Shown: positions 8,188 to 16,973 of the stretch, piece after piece
Position numbering within the stretch: the first letter of the stretch is position 1
Layout of the letters: each line of letters begins with the position of its first letter
Source: an uncultured Sphingomonas sp.
GTDB taxonomy: Bacteria; Pseudomonadota; Alphaproteobacteria; Sphingomonadales; Sphingomonadaceae
DNA: 64,000 nucleotides
Direction of reading: 5' to 3'
NCBI RefSeq assembly: GCF_913776855.1
Contig: NZ_CAJYQD010000020.1
Span: forward strand, 1 to 64,000
Program-made: the position numbers and the translations under genes
The notes under the pieces: generated by a model
What the model was told of the DNA's origin: nothing
Databases searched by the model: none
Seen by the model: the letters and a program-made list of their open reading frames with translations, nothing else

Positions 8188-9593
8188 AGCCGGTATGCCC
8201 GCTTCACGAGGCCATAGGTCAGGTCGTACGCGACCGCGTGCGCCTCATCCTCGCCCAGCCGGTGTTCCGCGACGAGGCGGGCGAGGAAGGCGCAGTCGAC
8301 CCGCCGCGCGACATCGTGGCGCGCCGGGATCGACAGGAACGCACGGGTGTCGTCGTTGAACCCAACGGTGTTGTAGAAGCCCGCCGTCTCGGTCGTCGCC
8401 TCACGGAAGCGGCGCATCCCCTCCGGACTGTCGTGGAACCACCATGCCGGACCCAGCTTCAGGCACGGATAATGCCCCGCCAGTGGCGCGAGTTCACGGG
8501 CGTAGGTCGATTCGTCGAGCGTGAAGAGGATGACGGTCAGGTCGCTCGACGTGCCGACGACGTCGAGCATCGGCTTCAACGCCGCGACATAATCGGTGCG
8601 GGTCGGGATGTCGGCGCCCTTGTCGCGACCAAAGGCGTCAAACAGGCCGCGATTATGGTTGCGGAAGGAGCCGGGGTGGATCTGCATCACCAGCCCGTCC
8701 GCGATCGACATCCGCGCCATTTCGGTCAGCATCTGCGCGCGGAACAGCTCGGCATCGGTCGCGTCGGCGGTGCCGGCGACGACCTTTGCGAACAGCGCCT
8801 CGGCCTCTGCCCGCGACAGGTTGGCGGTGCGGGCGGTCGGGTGGCCGTGATCGGTCGAAGTCGCGCCGGCGGCGATAAAGTCCTGCCGCCGCCTGGCGTG
8901 CGCGCGGAGATAGCCGGTCCAGCTGTGGACGTCCTCCCCCGTCAGCTCGGCGAACTTCGCGAGCGCCGGGCGAAAGGCCTCGTGTTCGCAATCGATCACC
9001 GCATCGGGGCGGTACGCGGTGACGACGCGCCCGCCCCAGCCGCTGGCGCGGATCGCGCGGTGATGGTCGAGCGGATCGTCGGCCCCCTCGGTCGTCGCGA
9101 GCAGTTCGATGCCGAAACGGTCGAACAGCGCGCGCGGGCGATAGGCGTCGGTCGCCAGCAACTCGCCGATACGGTCGTAATAGGTGTCGGCATTGGCGGC
9201 ACTCAGCGCCTCATCGAACCCGAACACCGCGCCGAACACATGGTCGAGCCACAGTCGCGACGGCGTGCCGCGGAACAGGTGCTGGTGCGCGGCGAACACC
9301 CCCCAGGCCTTGCGCGGGTCGGCGACGACCGTCCCGTCGCGACGCGGCACCGCCAGATCGTCGAGCGCGACCCCCTGACTATACAGCATCCGGAACAGAT
9401 AATGGTCGGGCGACAGCAACAGTTCGGTCGCGTTGGTCCATGGTCGGTCGGTCGCGAACCACGAAGGATCGGTATGGCCATGCGGGCTGACGATCGGCAG
9501 GTCGCGGACGGCGGCGTACAGGCTGCGCGCGATGCCGCGCGTCGTCGGATCGGCGGGCAATAATCGGTCGGGATGCAGCAGCAGCGCGGTCAT
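8184..9593 (-). CDS. uxaC: Glucuronate/galacturonate isomerase
   Basis: 469 residues, the standard UxaC length. It interconverts D-glucuronate/D-fructuronate and D-galacturonate/D-tagaturonate, the first cytoplasmic step of hexuronate catabolism. Motifs seen: SPHGHTDPSWFA with the metal-binding HxH near residue 40, GFNDDTRAF and HRLGEDEAH near the C-terminus. The ATG at 9593 has a good ribosome-binding site (GAGGAG, read on the minus strand). It heads the minus-strand uxaC-uxuB unit and is divergent from uxaA; the palindrome at 9627-9640 lies between them. Confidence 0.95.
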   Translation of the reverse strand: MTALLLHPDRLLPADPTTRGIARSLYAAVRDLPIVSPHGHTDPSWFATDRPWTNATELLLSPDHYLFRMLYSQGVALDDLAVPRRDGTVVADPRKAWGVFAAHQHLFRGTPSRLWLDHVFGAVFGFDEALSAANADTYYDRIGELLATDAYRPRALFDRFGIELLATTEGADDPLDHHRAIRASGWGGRVVTAYRPDAVIDCEHEAFRPALAKFAELTGEDVHSWTGYLRAHARRRQDFIAAGATSTDHGHPTARTANLSRAEAEALFAKVVAGTADATDAELFRAQMLTEMARMSIADGLVMQIHPGSFRNHNRGLFDAFGRDKGADIPTRTDYVAALKPMLDVVGTSSDLTVILFTLDESTYARELAPLAGHYPCLKLGPAWWFHDSPEGMRRFREATTETAGFYNTVGFNDDTRAFLSIPARHDVARRVDCAFLARLVAEHRLGEDEAHAVAYDLTYGLVKRAYRL

Positions 9594-9626
9594 CGGAATC
9601 TCCTCGGCCCCATCGATGCGACATTG

Positions 9627-9640
9627 TGCCAGCGCTGGCA
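9627..9640. promoter_or_regulatory. Perfect 14-bp palindrome, candidate LacI-family operator of the uxa divergon
   Basis: TGCCAGCGCTGGCA is a perfect palindrome with the central CG pair typical of LacI-family operators. It sits in the 65-bp gap between the divergent starts of uxaC (9593) and uxaA (9659), so one bound regulator could control both units. No LacI, GntR or IclR gene is in the neighbourhood, so the regulator must be encoded outside this window. Confidence 0.65.
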
Positions 9641-9658
9641 ACGGTCTATTTGTGCAGG

Positions 9659-11152
9659 ATGGCCGACCAGAATCCCGCCCGCGCCGTCCGAGTCGATCGC
9701 GACGACGACGTCGCCCTGTTGCTCGATCCCGTCGCGGCGGGTGGCTTGGTCCGCTTCGACGATGCAAGCGTCGTGGCGCGCGAGGATGTGGCCAAAGGAC
9801 ACAAGATCGCGGTGCGCGCCGTCGCGGCGGGTGCGCCGGTCCGGCGTTATCGGGCGGCGTTCGGCGTCGCGACGGCCGACATCGCGACGGGCGCGCATGT
9901 CCATGTCCATAATGTCCGGACCGCATTGTCGGGGGAGGATGCGTATCGCTACACCCCCGCCCCGCTGCCCGCGCCGGCGGTCCGCACGGAGCCGGGCTTT
10001 GCCGGCTATGTCCGCGCCGACGGGAACGTGGCGACCCGCAACGAAATTTGGGTGCTGCCCACGGTCGGCTGTGTCGGGCGGCTGGGCGAGCGGATCGCGC
10101 TCCAGGCCTCCCCACGCCATGCCGGGCGGGTCGACGGGGTTCATGCGTTCAATCACCCGTTCGGCTGTTCGCAGCTGGGCGACGATCTGGACCGGACCGG
10201 GGCGATCCTTGCCGCGCTGGCGTGCAATCCCAATGCCGGCGGGGTCGTACTGCTGGGATTGGGATGCGAATCGAACCAGCTGGATACGATGCTCGCCCGG
10301 CTCCCCGCCGATGTCCTGGCGCGGGTGCGGACGGTGCGGGCGCAGGCAAGTGCGGATGAATTTGCCGAGGCCATGGCGGCGGTCGACGACCTGGCCGAGG
10401 CTGCACAGGCCCAGCGGCAGCCGGTGCCGCTGTCTGCGCTGCGGCTGGGGGTGAAGTGCGGCGGGTCGGATTCGATGTCGGGCCTGACCGCCAACCCCTT
10501 GATCGGACGGATGACCGACCGCGTGGCGGCGGCGGGCGGCACGGTGCTGATGACCGAGATTCCGGAGATTTTCGGGGCCGAGCGATTGCTGATGGCGCGC
10601 TGTGCCGACGAAGCGGTGTTCGACCGGCTGGTCGAGGTCACCAACCGCTTCAAACGCTATTTCCTCGACCATGGCGAGCCGGTGTCGGAAAACCCCAGCC
10701 CCGGCAATATCGCGGGCGGGATCACCACGCTGGAGGAAAAGTCGCTGGGCGCGGTGCAGAAGGGCGGCGTTGCGCCGGTGACCGACGTGCTGGACTATGG
10801 CCAGCCGGTGCGCCGCGCGGGACTGTCGATGGTCGACGCCCCCGGCAACGACGCGGTGTCGACGACCGCGCTGGCGGCGGCGGGGGCGACGCTGACGCTG
10901 TTTTCCACCGGGCGCGGCACGCCGCTCGGGTCGCCGGTCCCGACGATGAAGATCGCCACCAACCGCGACCTCGCCACGCGCAAGGGCGGCTGGATCGACT
11001 TCGACGCCAGTGTCGCGCTGGACGAAGGGCAGGACGCGGCGGCGGATGCGTTGCTGGCGAAGATCGTGGCGGTCGCGTCGGGCGAGCCGGCGCGCAATGA
11101 GGCGAACGAGGAGCGCGCGATCGGCATCTGGAAATCGGGGGTTACGCTGTAA
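9659..11152 (+). CDS. uxaA: Altronate dehydratase
   Basis: 497 residues, equal in length to E. coli UxaA and similar throughout: the N-terminal SAF-like domain, then HNVRTALS, RNEIWVLPTVGCV, GCSQLGDD, GLGCESNQ, CGGSDSMSGLTANP, ENPSPGNIAGGITTLE, FSTGRGTP and the terminal KSGVTL. It dehydrates D-altronate to 2-keto-3-deoxygluconate with an iron cofactor. The ATG at 9659 is preferred to the upstream GTG at 9626, which would place the operator palindrome inside the coding region. It is divergent from uxaC and faces the OmpA-like gene at its 3' end. Confidence 0.95.
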   Translation: MADQNPARAVRVDRDDDVALLLDPVAAGGLVRFDDASVVAREDVAKGHKIAVRAVAAGAPVRRYRAAFGVATADIATGAHVHVHNVRTALSGEDAYRYTPAPLPAPAVRTEPGFAGYVRADGNVATRNEIWVLPTVGCVGRLGERIALQASPRHAGRVDGVHAFNHPFGCSQLGDDLDRTGAILAALACNPNAGGVVLLGLGCESNQLDTMLARLPADVLARVRTVRAQASADEFAEAMAAVDDLAEAAQAQRQPVPLSALRLGVKCGGSDSMSGLTANPLIGRMTDRVAAAGGTVLMTEIPEIFGAERLLMARCADEAVFDRLVEVTNRFKRYFLDHGEPVSENPSPGNIAGGITTLEEKSLGAVQKGGVAPVTDVLDYGQPVRRAGLSMVDAPGNDAVSTTALAAAGATLTLFSTGRGTPLGSPVPTMKIATNRDLATRKGGWIDFDASVALDEGQDAAADALLAKIVAVASGEPARNEANEERAIGIWKSGVTL

Positions 11153-11161
11153 TCGTTCCGA

Positions 11162-11608
11162 TCACAGCCGGACCGCACCCATGATATAGACATAGGGCGT
11201 AGCCAAACCCCGGATCGACCAGTCGGGCGGACATTGGCCGCCGGATCGGGTGACGACAGCCTTGGCTCCGTGCGCCTTCAGCTGCCGTGCCACCCGTTGC
11301 AGCGCTAAAAATCCGCTTCGTCCTGCCCCTTCGTCCGCGCCGGGCTGATAGCAGATCGTGTAGACGTCCGGGTTGTCCATCATCCACGATCGTACGGCGC
11401 TGGCGATGACGCCATCGGCATCGCCGGTCAGCGTTCCATCACGGTCGAACCCGACGATGAAGGGACCGGGATTGGGGTCGACGACCGCCGGCGCCAGCTC
11501 CGACACGGATGGCACGGTGCCCGGCTGGGCCGATGCCGATCCCGAGAGAAGCACCGCGACGAATATCCCTGCCCACAGGCGAAGCGACGCCGAACGGAAC
11601 GCCCTCAT
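11162..11608 (-). CDS. Exported protein with a divergent OmpA-like domain
   Basis: 148 residues. A Sec signal peptide (MRAFRSASLRLWAGIFVAVL..., cleavage likely after SASA at about residue 27) is followed by a domain whose spacing resembles OmpA/MotB: a GFDRDGTLTGDA strand-helix start and later SGFLALQRVARQLKAHGA, matching the usual NxxLSxxRAxxVxxxLxxxG. The key peptidoglycan-binding residues are not clearly preserved, so it may not bind cell wall. It starts inside the stop of the carbonic-anhydrase-like gene (ATGA overlap). The domain call is by pattern only. Confidence 0.6.
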   Translation of the reverse strand: MRAFRSASLRLWAGIFVAVLLSGSASAQPGTVPSVSELAPAVVDPNPGPFIVGFDRDGTLTGDADGVIASAVRSWMMDNPDVYTICYQPGADEGAGRSGFLALQRVARQLKAHGAKAVVTRSGGQCPPDWSIRGLATPYVYIMGAVRL

Positions 11609-12138
11609 CCGCTTCGCTCCATGGTGGATAGCCCCTCGCGATACCGCTTCGCCTTTTCCACATAGACCGCCGCCGACATCCTCAACCCTGCGCGCTGTTC
11701 GTCGCTTAACGTCTTCACCGCCCGCGCCGGTGCGCCGACGATCAGGCTTCCCGGCGGAAAGGTCTTGCCCTCGGTCACCAGTGCGCCGGCGCCGACCACG
11801 CAGTCTTCGGCGATCACCGCATGGTTCAGCACGGTCGCGCCCATGCCGATCAGCACGCGGTCGCCGATGGTGCAGCCGTGCAGCACCGCGCGATGGCCGA
11901 TGGTGCAATCCTCGCCCAGCGTCAGTGGCGCACCCGGATCGCTATGGAGGACCGCGCCGTCCTGCACATTGCTGCGTGCGCCGATGGCGATCTCTCCATT
12001 GTCGGCGCGGATCACCGCGCCGAACCAGACGCTGACCCCCGCTCCCAGCCGTACCGCACCGATCAGGTCGGCGGACGGCGCGACCCAGCTGTCGAGGGCG
12101 AGGTCGGGGGCGGCGTCGGCAAGGGCGTAGATCGGCAT
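11605..12138 (-). CDS. Gamma carbonic anhydrase family protein (YrdA/PaaY-like hexapeptide protein)
   Basis: 177 residues of left-handed beta-helix hexapeptide repeats. The metal-site region is recognisable as VIRADNGEIAIGARSNVQDGAVLHSD, broken by loops, then IGHRAVLHGC and LIGMGATVLNHAV, which carry the expected histidines. Members bind zinc or iron; some have carbonic anhydrase activity and many have none proven. Cytoplasmic, trimeric. It is the upstream gene of a two-gene unit with the OmpA-like exported protein. Confidence 0.88.
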   Translation of the reverse strand: MPIYALADAAPDLALDSWVAPSADLIGAVRLGAGVSVWFGAVIRADNGEIAIGARSNVQDGAVLHSDPGAPLTLGEDCTIGHRAVLHGCTIGDRVLIGMGATVLNHAVIAEDCVVGAGALVTEGKTFPPGSLIVGAPARAVKTLSDEQRAGLRMSAAVYVEKAKRYREGLSTMERSG

Positions 12139-12189
12139 GGCCGGCAGCCTATCACCCCCTGCCGACCGGGGCGAGCGTCGCGCGAACGA

Positions 12190-13458
12190 TCAACTCCGCT
12201 GCCGCACCAGCCACACCGTGTCACCCGCATCGTCCACGACGAAGATCGCGCCGTCCGCGCGCGTCTGGACACTGACCGGGCGGCCGTGGACGGTGCCCTT
12301 CTTCGCATCGGCGACGAAGCCGGTCAGGAACGGCTGCGGATCACCGGTCGGGCGCCCATTGGCGAACGGCACCGCCAGCACGTCATAGCCGCTGAAGCTC
12401 GACCGGTTCCACGAGCCATGGCGCGCGACGAACGCGGTCGGCGCCCCCTGTTTGGCAAAGGCGATGCCCAGCGCCGCCGCATGTGCGCCGACCGCGACAT
12501 CGGGCAGCAGCGTGAGGCCAAGCAGTTCGCGCTTCTCGTTGGCGTGGCGCGGGTCCTGCTTGCCGTAATAGCTGTAGGGCCAGCCGTAGAAACCGCCCTC
12601 GCGCACGCCGACCAGATAGTCTGGGGCGATGTCGTCGCCGATCTCGTCCCGTTCATTGACCGCCGTCCACAAGGTCGACGTGCCGGGTACGAAATCCATG
12701 CCGACCGGGTTGCGCAGGCCCGAGGCATAGGTCCGCTCACGCCCGGTCGTCAGGTCGATGGCGAGGATCGCGGCGCGGCGCCGTTCCTCGTCCATGCCAT
12801 GTTCGCCGACATTCGACGCCGATCCGACCGACACGAACAGCGTGCGCCCGTCGGGGCTGAGCAGCAGGTTGCGGGTCCAGTGGTTGTTATAGCCACCAGC
12901 GGGCAGTGTCGCATGGGTGCGGGGGGCCGCGGTGATGCTGGTCTGGCCCGGCTGGAAGGGGAAGCTGATGACCGCATCGGTATTGGCGACATACAGCCGA
13001 CCGTTCGCATATTGCATCCCGAACGGCTGGTTGAGCTTGTCGCGCAACACGAAACGTTGTTCGGCGATGCCGTCGCGGTTCGCGTCGCGCAGCAGGGTGA
13101 TGCGGTTGGCGCTGTAGCCGGTGGTCTTCGACAGCGCCTGTCCGCGCGCGACCTCCGGATCGGCGTCGAGCTTGGGCTTGGTGCGCGCTTCGGACACCAG
13201 CATGTCACCGTTGGGGAGCAGCAGCGCCTGGCGCGGATAGTCGAGGCCGCCGGCGAACTTCACCACCTCCCAGCCGCGCGGCGCGGTGGGGGTGCGCCCT
13301 TCGGGCCAGCCGATCGTGACCGGGTGGTTGACCACCGATTCGGTCGCGTAGGGCGGCGCGGTTTCGGTGTAGCCGGGAATGGATTTTTGCGGTGCCTGCG
13401 CGTTGGCGGCGGTCGAGAACAGGGCGAGCGTCGTCGCGCCCAGCGTGCGGAGGTTCAT
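12190..13458 (-). CDS. PQQ-dependent sugar dehydrogenase (sorbosone dehydrogenase family), exported
   Basis: 422 residues. A short signal peptide ends near ANAQA (about residue 21). The remainder is a six-bladed beta-propeller of the GDH-B/sorbosone dehydrogenase family: LPNGDMLVSEAR, HWTRNLLLSPDGRTLFVSVGS and HGSWNRSSFSGYDV are typical blade motifs. Members oxidise aldoses in the periplasm using PQQ, but many bacterial relatives are uncharacterised. ATG 13458 is chosen because the signal peptide begins there; ATG 13479 would add seven residues. It stands alone between the gamma-CA gene and a composite repeat. Substrate unknown. Confidence 0.85.
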   Translation of the reverse strand: MNLRTLGATTLALFSTAANAQAPQKSIPGYTETAPPYATESVVNHPVTIGWPEGRTPTAPRGWEVVKFAGGLDYPRQALLLPNGDMLVSEARTKPKLDADPEVARGQALSKTTGYSANRITLLRDANRDGIAEQRFVLRDKLNQPFGMQYANGRLYVANTDAVISFPFQPGQTSITAAPRTHATLPAGGYNNHWTRNLLLSPDGRTLFVSVGSASNVGEHGMDEERRRAAILAIDLTTGRERTYASGLRNPVGMDFVPGTSTLWTAVNERDEIGDDIAPDYLVGVREGGFYGWPYSYYGKQDPRHANEKRELLGLTLLPDVAVGAHAAALGIAFAKQGAPTAFVARHGSWNRSSFSGYDVLAVPFANGRPTGDPQPFLTGFVADAKKGTVHGRPVSVQTRADGAIFVVDDAGDTVWLVRQRS

Positions 13459-13550
13459 TGCGGGTCCCCAAGTTGCCATGGAGGTGGGAACCGGGGCGTG
13501 GGGCGGCGGGTCCGTCAGCAATGAAATGATACGGGATCGGTACGGGTGCG

Positions 13551-13690
13551 ATCCTCCCCGGCACGGGGAGGGGGACCGTCGCCGAGGGCGATGGCGGAGG
13601 GGGGTGTCGGCGCAACGCAACGGTGCCGTATGCGGACATCCCCCTCCACCATGCTGCGCATGGTCCCCCTCCCCGCAGAGCGGGGAGGAT
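13551..13690. repeat. Composite palindromic repeat between glmS and the sugar dehydrogenase
   Basis: The element is bounded by two hairpins of the same unit in opposite orientation: CCTCCCCG-GCA-CGGGGAGG (13553-13571) and CCTCCCCG-CAGAG-CGGGGAGG (13668-13688). Both are flanked by GATC outside and GGGACC/GGTCCC inside. A related hairpin without the partner lies at 18463-18483. It looks like a REP/BIME-type pair. The interval 13459-13697 otherwise has no gene. Confidence 0.8.
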
Positions 13691-13697
13691 CCTGGCG

Positions 13698-15521
13698 TTA
13701 TTCCACCGTCACCGACTTCGCCAGATTGCGCGGCTGGTCGACGTCCGTCCCCTTGGCAACCGCGACGTGATACGCCAGCAGCTGCACCGGCACCGCATAG
13801 ACGATCGGCGCGATCAGCGGGTGGACCTTCGGCATGGTGATCGTCGCCACCGCGCCGTCGCCCGCCGCCTGGATGCCGTCATAGTCGGAGATCAGCACGA
13901 CCTTGCCGCCGCGCGCCTGCACTTCCTGCATGTTGCTGACGGTCTTGTCGAACAGCGGGCCGGAGGGGGCGATGACGATGACGGGCACCTGGTCGTCGAT
14001 CAGCGCGATCGGCCCGTGCTTCATCTCGCCCGCGGCATAGCCCTCGGCATGGATGTAGCTGATTTCCTTCAGCTTGAGCGCCCCTTCCAGCGCCAGCGGA
14101 TAATCGGTGCCGCGCCCGAGATACAGCACGTCGCGCGCGGCGGCGATGACGCCGGCCATGCCCTCGATCGCCTCGTCATAGGCGAGCGCGCCGTTGATCG
14201 AGGCGGGTGCCTCGGCGAGGTGGCGGACGATGCTGCGCTCCTCCGCCTCGGACAGCCGCCCCTTCGCCTTGGCAAGGTTCGCGGCGAGCGCGGCAAGCAC
14301 GGCAAGCTGGCAAGTGAACGCCTTGGTCGAGGCGACGCCGATTTCCGGCCCGGCATGGGTCGGCAGCAGCAGGTCGGCCTCGCGCGCCATCGTGCTGGTC
14401 GGCACGTTGACGACGACGGCGATCGTCTGGCCTTCGCTCTTGGCATGGCGCAGTGCGGCCAGCGTGTCGGCGGTTTCGCCCGACTGGCTGATGAACAGGG
14501 CAAGGCCCCCCTCCTCCATCACCGGCGCGCGGTAGCGGAACTCGCTGGCCACATCGAGGTCGACGGGAACCCGCGCAAACTGTTCGAACCAGTACTTGGC
14601 GACCATCCCGGCATAGAAGCTGGTGCCGCAGGCGACGATCGTCACGCGCCTGATGCCCGACAGGTCGAAATCGGGGATCGGCAGCGTCACCTTGCCCTCG
14701 AACCGCTGCAGGTACGAGCGCAGCGTCTGGGCGACGACGATCGGCTGCTCGTAGATTTCCTTCTGCATGAAGTGGCGGTGATTGCCCTTGTCGATCAGCG
14801 CGCCGGTGACGCCCGACAGCGTGACCGGGCGGTCGACCGGATTATTGTCGCGATCGAAGATGGCGGTGCCGTCGCGGCGGCAGACGACCCAGTCGCCCTC
14901 CTCCAGATAGGCGATGCGCTGCGTCAGCGGGGCGAGCGCCAGCGCGTCGGAGCCGAGATAGACTTCGCCGTCGCCATAGCCGACGACCAGCGGCGAGCCG
15001 AGGCGCGCGCCGATCAGCAGGTCGTCATGCTGGCGAAACAGGATGGCGAGCGCGAAGGCGCCGTGCAGGCGCGGCAGGATCGCCTTCACCGCATCGGCCG
15101 GCGACTTTCCGGCCTCGACCTGTTCGCTGACCAGATGGGCGACGACTTCGGTATCGGTCTCGCTGGTGAACACCCGGCCGCGCGCCGTCAGTTCCTCGCG
15201 CAACGGCTTGAAATTCTCGATGATTCCGTTGTGGACGACCGCCACTTCGTTAGTCGCGTGCGGATGGGCATTGTCGGTGGTCGGTCCGCCATGCGTTGCC
15301 CAGCGGGTATGGGCGATGCCGATATTGCCGGGCAGCGGATGCTCGGCCAGTTCGGCGGCAAGGTTCTTCAGCTTGCCCGACGCGCGACGCCGCTCGATCG
15401 CGCCGCCTTCGACAGTCGCGATGCCCGCCGAATCATAGCCGCGATATTCGAGGCGTTTCAGGCCGTCCAACAAGCGGTCGGCGACGCTCTCGGTGCCGAT
15501 AATACCAACAATTCCACACAT
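13698..15521 (-). CDS. glmS: Glutamine--fructose-6-phosphate aminotransferase (isomerizing)
   Basis: 607 residues, full length. The mature N-terminal nucleophile Cys is present (MCGIVGIIG), followed by the glutaminase motifs TRWATHG and HNGIIENF, then two SIS domains (CGTSFYAG, SQSGETADT) and the C-terminal KSVTVE. It makes glucosamine-6-phosphate from fructose-6-phosphate and glutamine, the entry step of amino-sugar synthesis. It lies 30 bp downstream of glmU on the same strand, a two-gene operon for UDP-GlcNAc. No glmS ribozyme-like structure is apparent upstream; the gap is too short. Confidence 0.97.
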   Translation of the reverse strand: MCGIVGIIGTESVADRLLDGLKRLEYRGYDSAGIATVEGGAIERRRASGKLKNLAAELAEHPLPGNIGIAHTRWATHGGPTTDNAHPHATNEVAVVHNGIIENFKPLREELTARGRVFTSETDTEVVAHLVSEQVEAGKSPADAVKAILPRLHGAFALAILFRQHDDLLIGARLGSPLVVGYGDGEVYLGSDALALAPLTQRIAYLEEGDWVVCRRDGTAIFDRDNNPVDRPVTLSGVTGALIDKGNHRHFMQKEIYEQPIVVAQTLRSYLQRFEGKVTLPIPDFDLSGIRRVTIVACGTSFYAGMVAKYWFEQFARVPVDLDVASEFRYRAPVMEEGGLALFISQSGETADTLAALRHAKSEGQTIAVVVNVPTSTMAREADLLLPTHAGPEIGVASTKAFTCQLAVLAALAANLAKAKGRLSEAEERSIVRHLAEAPASINGALAYDEAIEGMAGVIAAARDVLYLGRGTDYPLALEGALKLKEISYIHAEGYAAGEMKHGPIALIDDQVPVIVIAPSGPLFDKTVSNMQEVQARGGKVVLISDYDGIQAAGDGAVATITMPKVHPLIAPIVYAVPVQLLAYHVAVAKGTDVDQPRNLAKSVTVE

Positions 15522-15551
15522 GGTCTTCTCTCCGGCGGGATACCCGCTTGG

Positions 15552-16910
15552 TTATTTCTTTGCGGCCTTGGCGGCCGATTGCCGGGCGCGGAAACGCTTC
15601 GCCCAGCCGGGATGGTCGACGCGCTCGGCCCGGACCAATGCCAGCGCGTCGGCCTCGACATCGCGGGTGACGACCGATCCGGCGGCGACCAGCGCGCCAT
15701 CGCCGATCTTCACCGGCGCGACCAATGCGCTGTTCGACCCGATGAACGCACCCTCGCCGATCTCGGTGCGGTATTTGAAATAACCGTCATAATTGCAGGT
15801 GATCGTGCCCGCGCCGATGTTGACGTTCGCCCCCACGCTGGCGTCGCCCAGATAGGTCAGGTGGTTGGCCTTGGCCCCCACGCCCAGCGTCGTGTTCTTC
15901 ACCTCGACAAAATTGCCGACGCGGCTCCCCTCGCCCAGCACCGCGCCGGGGCGCAGGCGGGCATAGGGACCGACGTCCGCCTTCGACGCGACGGTCGCGC
16001 CCTCCAGATGGCTGAAGGCGTGGATCGTCACATTGTCGGCGATGGTCACGCCGGGACCGAACACGACGTTCGGCTCGATCGTCACGTCGCGGCCGAGCTG
16101 CGTGTCGTGCGCGAAGAACACGGTGTCGGGCGCGACCAGCGTGACGCCATCGGCCATCGCGCGGGCGCGGCGCTTGGCCTGCCACGCGCTTTCCACCGCC
16201 GCCAGTTCGGCGCGGCTGTTGATGCCGGCGACTTCATCGGCGCCGGTTTCGATCACCACCGCGCCGCGCCCGTCGGCGATCGCCAGCATCACGATGTCGG
16301 GCAGGTAATATTCGCCCGCCGCATTGTCGTTACCGACGCGTTCGAGCAGCGCCCACAGGTCCACGGAGCGCACCGCGGTCACGCCGCTGTTGCACAGGTC
16401 GACCGCGCGTTCCTCCGCCGAAGCATCCTTAAATTCGACCATCTTAGCGATGTTGCCGGCATCGTCAGCGATGATCCGGCCATAGGCGGCGGGATCGGCA
16501 GGGCGGAAGCCGAGCACTGCGACCGCCGGCCGGTCGGCCTCGTCCAGCCGCGCGGTCAGGCGCGCGACGGTATCGGCCGACAGCAGCGGCGTATCGCCGA
16601 AACAGACCAGCACGATGCCGTCATGGTCGGCGAGCCTATCCTTCGCCTGCAACGCGGCGTGCGCGGTGCCCAGCTGTTCGCGCTGCCACGCAATCTCCAC
16701 GCCGCGCCCCGCGACCGCCTTCTCGACCTGTTCGCCGACCGCGCCGACGATCACCACCCGGCGGGTGACGTTCGCGGCCGACAGGCTGTCCAGCAGGTGG
16801 AACAGCATCGGCTGTCCGGCGAGCGGGTGCAGCACCTTGTGCTTCGTCGACTTCATGCGGGTGCCCTGCCCGGCGGCGAGGATCACGGCGGCGATCGGTT
16901 GTGCGCTCAT
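15552..16910 (-). CDS. glmU: Bifunctional UDP-N-acetylglucosamine pyrophosphorylase / glucosamine-1-phosphate N-acetyltransferase
   Basis: 452 residues. The N-terminal nucleotidyltransferase domain begins AAVILAAGQGTRMKS, and the C-terminal half is a left-handed beta-helix acetyltransferase with NFVEVKN, KANHLTYLGDA and ITCNYDG. It converts glucosamine-1-phosphate to UDP-GlcNAc for peptidoglycan and LPS. The ATG at 16910 gives the canonical start; an upstream in-frame extension to 16973 would cover the divergent gph start region. Promoters for glmU-glmS and gph must share 63 bp. Confidence 0.97.
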   Translation of the reverse strand: MSAQPIAAVILAAGQGTRMKSTKHKVLHPLAGQPMLFHLLDSLSAANVTRRVVIVGAVGEQVEKAVAGRGVEIAWQREQLGTAHAALQAKDRLADHDGIVLVCFGDTPLLSADTVARLTARLDEADRPAVAVLGFRPADPAAYGRIIADDAGNIAKMVEFKDASAEERAVDLCNSGVTAVRSVDLWALLERVGNDNAAGEYYLPDIVMLAIADGRGAVVIETGADEVAGINSRAELAAVESAWQAKRRARAMADGVTLVAPDTVFFAHDTQLGRDVTIEPNVVFGPGVTIADNVTIHAFSHLEGATVASKADVGPYARLRPGAVLGEGSRVGNFVEVKNTTLGVGAKANHLTYLGDASVGANVNIGAGTITCNYDGYFKYRTEIGEGAFIGSNSALVAPVKIGDGALVAAGSVVTRDVEADALALVRAERVDHPGWAKRFRARQSAAKAAKK

Positions 16911-16973
16911 GGGCGGCAGTCTGTGGCACACGACCCTTGCCAATTCCATATCGCGCACGCCAAAGCCGGCCAC

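Noticed and set aside
15522..15551. glmS ribozyme or leader
   Set aside because: The gap between glmU and glmS is only 30 bases, too short for such a structure.
13623..16973. Open frame of over 3.3 kb on the plus strand opposite glmS and glmU
   Set aside because: It is an antisense shadow of GC-rich codons: Arg, Asp, His and Gly dominate and no domain is seen. Only its last 224 codons (from 16974) are a real gene.
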